Origin: Sphagnum magellanicum
Taxonomy: Eukaryota > Streptophyta > Sphagnopsida > Sphagnales > Sphagnaceae
Length of the DNA: 64,000 nucleotides
Assembly (NCBI GenBank): GCA_021904315.1
Contig: CM038924.1
Coordinates: 12,822,026 to 12,886,025 of the forward strand
Reading direction: 5' to 3'
The translations under genes and the position numbers were made by a program. The notes beneath the pieces are model-generated. The model was given only the letters and a program-made list of their open reading frames with translations. It had not been told where the DNA came from and did not search any database. The first letter of the stretch is position 1, and each line of letters opens with the position of its first letter. Positions 60,179 to 64,000 of this stretch are shown one piece after another.

Positions 60179-60508
60179 TGTTGGCCTTGCCTACCAAGGC
60201 AAGAAGGATATTGTGTTTAGATTCATTATAGAGTATAGTAGCTTAAGGGATTTTGGCCCCCTAGGTAGGTAATAATAGGTCTATTTTTATATGAGGATTT
60301 TTGAAAGATGATATTTTGGCTTCTGTTGAAACTTGAGATTAGTTATAGAGTTATAATTGCTTGAAGGATTTTGGTTTCTTTTAGAGGATTTTTTTGAAGA
60401 TTATATTTTTGCATGCTGAAATATTTGAGTTTCCATAATTCTTCTTTTGCCTTAAGATACTTTTTAATGTAAATGGCCTCCAGGTCACAGTGTGACACAC
60501 CCCTTGTT
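60179..60508. repeat. about 300-bp direct repeat, copy 2
   Basis: Begins TGTTGGCCTTG and ends at GTGTGACACACCCCTTGTT. It has small insertions relative to copy 1. The enclosed 59778-60178 has no coding evidence and no tRNA-Met primer site, so a miniature LTR (TRIM-like) element or a simple duplication are both possible. Confidence 0.85.
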
Positions 60509-60720
60509 TTAATGCTATTGGTAGTTCTCAAGTTCCAAATTGAACTAGGCCCCAAAATTTTTGAAAGCATACTAAAAATTATGTAAATTGAAAATTTAAC
60601 AAATTTGAAGAACCGTTCCCAGAATTGCATAAAAAGTTCCATCAAATTTCATAACAGATTAGCCAGAACTCAGAACTGAACTGAATGTTCCTTTCAAAAC
60701 CAAGGATCAGATAACACTGA

Positions 60721-60981
60721 TTTGAACCTTTGTTTGCCTCCCAAAAAATATGGATGTACTTGGAACTGGTGTTTTGAACCTGTGTTTTCCTCCAAAAAAA
60801 TATGAATGTACTTGGAACTGGTGTTTTGAACCTGTGTTTTCCCCCCAAAAAAATATGAACGTACTTGGAGCTGGTGTTTTGAACCTGTGTTTGCCCCCAA
60901 AACAATATGAATGTATTTGGAACTGGTGTTTTGAACCTGTGTTTACTCCCCAAAAAAATATTAATGTACTTGGAACTGGTG
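60721..60981. repeat. five-copy minisatellite, unit 51-53 bp
   Basis: Units at 60721, 60772, 60824, 60877 and 60929 each run TTTTGAACCTGTGTTT, a C-run, an A-run, ATGAATGTACTTGGAACTGGTG. Length changes fall in the C/A homopolymers. The array lies directly after a hAT-type right terminus (AACACTG ending at 60719). Frames across it on both strands are by-products of the repeat. Confidence 0.92.
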
Positions 60982-61011
60982 TTCATCAGTGGTTATTACA
61001 TATACCTGACT

Positions 61012-62405
61012 TGGATTACATTTGACAGACCTGGTTCTGTGGGAGGTTCTCACCAGTGTTTGGCAGTTCCTTGATTTTTCAAAGAAACCACCGCTTCTGG
61101 ATATTTTTAAAAAATCAAGACCGAAGAACCCCCTGATCCTGGGTATTTTAAAAAATCAGAATGAAAGAACCATCTGGTTTTGGGTATTTCAAAAAAAAAT
61201 TGGAATCAAAGAACCGGTCAGCTCTGGGTATTTCAATAACAGCAGAATCAAAGAACTGTGAATTCTGGGTGTTTCAAAACCCTAAAAGAACCCACTGGTT
61301 TTCATGAGAGAACCGCCAGTTCTTTCATGCTTCTTCCTTTGAATGTTTGTCAGGTTGGTTCCTGAGGTGAGGATTTCACCTCAATTGGGACCCAGCAATG
61401 CTAGACCTGTATATTCAGTTTGGAGGGTTAGAATCATTGGTTCTGGTTCTGGTTAGTAAAAATCAAATTGGAGCTGGCAGGTTTGACTTTCAAAAGCAGT
61501 TCTAGAGTCATAAAGCACTGCCTGGATTTTTCCTTTGTACTTCAGCTCCCTTACCTGCCTGAAAAAACATGTTTTCAGCAAGTGGGACCGGCCTACTGCC
61601 TTGAGGCACAGATCTGAAATCATGGAAGGGCCTGGACTTAGTCCCTTCTCCTTCGCTGAACTTTTTCTTTCTTTCGAAGAACCAAACCTGGAACTGGATT
61701 CTGGGTTCCATTTATGTCTGAAACTGAGACTGGAATCAAAACTGGTATCGTTGAAAAAAAATATACACTAAATCCAGAGGCCAACCAGAGGCTAACCAGA
61801 GGTTAAATATCTGCTCCAATCCAGGTTACTCAGAACTGGATCAGAACGAAGACAGGATCAGAACAAAATCGAAATCGGAACTGGAATCAGAATTTCTTTG
61901 AAGAAACTGGACCCAGAATTATTTTCTGAAAGAACTGGAACCAGAACCAATCTAATTTATAGTCAAGAACCGCCCAACACTGGTTCTCACCTTGGTTACT
62001 TTCTGGCAATGCGAAAGGCTAAAATCGGCAAGCCTCGTGTTTTTTTAACGAGTCGTCCCTTGTACCCGCCTTGACACTCGGTAACCGAGCCCAGATGCAG
62101 ACGACTGAAGACCGTCGGATTCCAGATCCAACGATACGCGTATGTGACCGAGTCAGCTCAGAGCCAGCGCCGGCGAAGGCAGGCGTCCACGGTTACATGT
62201 GGGCAGACATGGTTCTGTGGGCGGTTCTCACTTTCGGGTAACATCGGTACAAAGAACCTTCCGCTTTTTGCGAGTCGTCGCTTGTACCCGCCTTAAAAAT
62301 CGGTAAGAAGACCGACGACTGAAGACCGTCGGATTTCGGATCCAACGGTGGGCGCTATGTGACCCAGTCAGCGGAGAGGCAGCGTCGGGGAAAGCCAACG
62401 AAGAA
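61012..62405. repeat. tandem duplication (unit about 220 bp) in the CDPK upstream region, left copy interrupted by a hAT element
   Basis: Copy A is 61012-61053 plus 61991-62187; copy B is 62189-62405. Shared blocks include GACCTGGTTCTGTGGG / GACATGGTTCTGTGGG, CGAGTCGTC(C/G)CTTGTACCCGCC (62049 and 62270) and GACGACTGAAGACCGTCGGA (62100 and 62314). Copy B has a single GTTCTCAC (62224-62231) where copy A has two copies flanking the 929-bp insertion. The unit is GC-rich compared with the surrounding DNA and lies about 0.9 kb upstream of the kinase start codon. Confidence 0.85.
61054..61982. mobile_element. non-autonomous hAT-family transposon (929 bp) with TIRs and 8-bp target-site duplication
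   Basis: The ends are CAGTGTTTGGCAGTTCCTTG and, inverted, CAGTGTTGGGCGGTTCTTGA: an imperfect ~20-bp terminal inverted repeat starting CAGTG, as in hAT elements. Direct 8-bp duplications GTTCTCAC flank it exactly (61046-61053 and 61983-61990), the length made by hAT transposases. The interior has no transposase; it is built from degenerate GAACC/GGTTC words. The neighbouring tandem copy at 62189 preserves the empty site, which confirms the boundaries. Related termini occur at 7174, 49741 and 60719. Confidence 0.92.
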
Positions 62406-63294
62406 ATTAGGACCAAGTTGAGAAAGGAGCTTCACTAGGGAGAGTGCCGTAGTTCGAATTCCGGCAGACCGTCGGACCATTTGCATCGAAGGAGACGAAG
62501 AAGACGAAGCGGCAGAGCAGCACTGCAACGAAAAAACCCAGCCAGTCAGTCGGCGTTGCAGCAACAACAGAGAGGTTTCGTCAAAAAGAGCCGAGGAGCA
62601 AGAAGCAACGAAGCCAAGCAGCTTTTGTTTACACGAAGAGTAATGTGCGTTGGAGCTGCAACAACAAGTTTTCGATGCTGCGATAGGTCTCTGTGTGTAG
62701 CCTAGCACCAGAGCACCAGACTGACTTACTGACTGGAACTTTTTGGAAGCTGGGGTTTTGTTTCAAAGGCTCAAAACGAAAGGTAAGTGCACACACTCAA
62801 TTTTTATACTCTGTTGCTAAACTTTGTGCAACTTTCGGTTCTAGTGCTTCTGAAGGCTTGTTTCTCGACTTTCTTGCTTTTGAAGTGGGCACGGATTGTA
62901 GGTCAAGCTGAATAATATAGTTCAGGTATGGTTCTTTTATGACGCAATTTGCTGTTGCTGACCTAGATGAAACTTAGGAGGCAAAGGTGGGGTTTGAAGA
63001 GAGATGAGAACAGCTTGAGGATTAGAGATAAATGAGCGACGCTTGTTTCAGGGGCATTGAGTAAGAGCTGGTATTGCCGTCCTTTTGTAGGTCAATAGCA
63101 GGATCCGTCCACCCCCCCAACACCCTCAGCAAAGGTCAGACAAAGACGATAGTCGCTAGGAAGCGGAGGAGGAGGCTGAGTCAACACATCCAGCAAACAC
63201 AACCCCACGGCCTTTCTTGCTGCAATTTTCGAGATCCTTTCAGCGAGAACCCCAAAATCCTGGACTGCAGCAGGGGAAGGAAGATAGTGGAGCG
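62406..63294 (+). promoter_or_regulatory. 5' leader of the second CDPK, with probable 5' UTR intron
   Basis: A splice donor AAAG|GTAAGTG follows 62782 and an acceptor with pyrimidine tract CCTTTTGTAG ends at 63090, suggesting a 308-bp intron in the 5' UTR. An upstream open frame of 74 codons (63074-63298) overlaps the kinase start as ATGA and could lower translation if it is in the mature mRNA, although its ATG falls inside the proposed intron. The leader is much more GC-rich than the spacers. The transcription start was not fixed. Confidence 0.5.
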
Positions 63295-64000
63295 ATGAAC
63301 AATTACGGGTCTGAAACGAGGGTTTTGCGAGGCCAGAGCACAACGGCCTCAGTGCTGCAGCGGCATACAGAAAACCTGAGGGACTTGTACATCCTGGGGA
63401 GAAAATTGGGTCAAGGTCAGTTTGGGGTGACTTACCATTGTACTGAGAAAGCCACTGGATTGCAATTTGCATGTAAATCAATTGCCAAAAGGAAGCTTAT
63501 ATCTCCAGAAGATGTGGAGGATGTGCGTCGAGAGATTCACATCATGCACCATCTTTCCGGGCATCCTAATATTGTCACCATCAAGGGGGCTTATGAGGAT
63601 GCAACTTCAGTGCATCTAGTAATGGAGCTTTGTGCCGGGGGGGAGCTTTTTGACCGGATCATCCAAAGAGGCCATTATTCTGAAGCCAAAGCTGCAGAGT
63701 TGACACGTACTATAGTCGGTGTTGTTGAGACATGTCACTCTCTTGGAGTTATGCACAGGGATTTGAAGCCAGAGAACTTTCTGTTGGCCAACCAGAGAGA
63801 GGATGCACCTCTTAAGACGACAGATTTTGGGTTATCTGTGTTTTTCAAACCTGGTGATATCTTCACAGATGTGGTGGGAAGTCCATACTATGTTGCACCT
63901 GAGGTGTTGCGAAGACACTATGGCCCAGAAGCAGATGTCTGGAGTGCAGGAGTTATTCTTTACATCCTCCTTAGTGGAGTTCCTCCTTTCTGGGCAGAGA
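63295..64000 (+). CDS. CPK-like: calcium-dependent protein kinase, N-terminal 235 residues (runs off window)
   Basis: Ser/Thr kinase domain of a plant CDPK, about 85% identical in DNA to the retrocopy at 37.7 kb by eye. Visible: [12 protein letters not shown] loop, [11 protein letters not shown] lysine, [11 protein letters not shown], hinge [14 protein letters not shown], catalytic [15 protein letters not shown] (most CDPKs have ATDFG), activation/P+1 segment [12 protein letters not shown] and [20 protein letters not shown] at the window end. All key residues are present and there is no frameshift, so it looks functional as far as seen. The EF-hand half lies beyond the window. The start is the first in-frame ATG after a TAG at 63157-63159, giving a variable region of only about 17 residues (MNNYGSETR...) without the usual MGxxC acylation motif. 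No intron occurs in these 705 bases; many plant CDPKs have their first intron just after this point, so it cannot be judged as gene or retrocopy. Confidence 0.88.
   Translation, partial: MNNYGSETRVLRGQSTTASVLQRHTENLRDLYILGRKLGQGQFGVTYHCTEKATGLQFACKSIAKRKLISPEDVEDVRREIHIMHHLSGHPNIVTIKGAYEDATSVHLVMELCAGGELFDRIIQRGHYSEAKAAELTRTIVGVVETCHSLGVMHRDLKPENFLLANQREDAPLKTTDFGLSVFFKPGDIFTDVVGSPYYVAPEVLRRHYGPEADVWSAGVILYILLSGVPPFWAE

Noticed and set aside
60642..61025. Open frames on both strands (114 and 91 aa) with repeated peptides
   Set aside because: They are by-products of the 52-bp minisatellite.
63074..63298. 74-codon frame as a separate gene
   Set aside because: Its ATG lies within a probable 5' UTR intron and it overlaps the kinase start; it has no domain.

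Overview
The window is nuclear DNA from a land plant. The evidence is spliced GT..AG genes of plant-specific families (UPF0496/AT14A, BYPASS1-like, CDPK), a retroelement primer-binding site matching plant initiator tRNA-Met, and long AT-rich, gene-poor spacers full of decayed transposons. The large repeat load and the types of hAT relics suggest a non-flowering lineage (gymnosperm, fern or bryophyte), but the sequence does not settle this.

Layout. 1-1.6 kb: the 5' end of a minus-strand LTR-type retroelement, with primer-binding site and an unrecognised two-module protein. 3.2-6.35 kb: a six-exon coatomer zeta gene (minus). 6.8-8.9 kb: repeat debris and a hAT transposase relic. 12.3-17.5 kb: the most unusual stretch. 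Exon-like pieces of an NAD+-dependent (bacterial LigA-type) DNA ligase lie between a LINE 3' fragment and a second hAT relic, followed by a broken gene with a RING-like zinc domain. 21.1-26.1 kb: two solo LTRs of one family. 29.4-30.6 kb: a third hAT relic with a BED-like zinc finger. 37.7-39.5 kb: an intronless, degenerate CDPK retrocopy (plus). 40.9-42.2 kb: an intronless BYPASS1-like gene (minus). 46.6-48.6 kb: a three-exon UPF0496 gene (minus) whose two introns carry the same 40-bp minisatellite. 49.4-60.5 kb: AT-rich spacer with a MITE-like element and direct repeats. 60.7-62.4 kb: a minisatellite, then a 929-bp non-autonomous hAT element inside one arm of a tandem duplication whose other arm is the empty site. 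62.4-64 kb: 5' leader and first 235 codons of a better preserved CDPK running off the window.

There are no operons. The intact genes are independent housekeeping or signalling genes: COPI vesicle coat, BYPASS-type developmental regulator, UPF0496 membrane-associated protein, calcium-dependent kinase. The rest is transposon-driven: solo LTR formation, hAT insertion, retrocopying and minisatellite growth. The LigA-like pieces are the observation most worth following up, because this ligase class is typical of bacteria and some large DNA viruses rather than of plant nuclear genomes.
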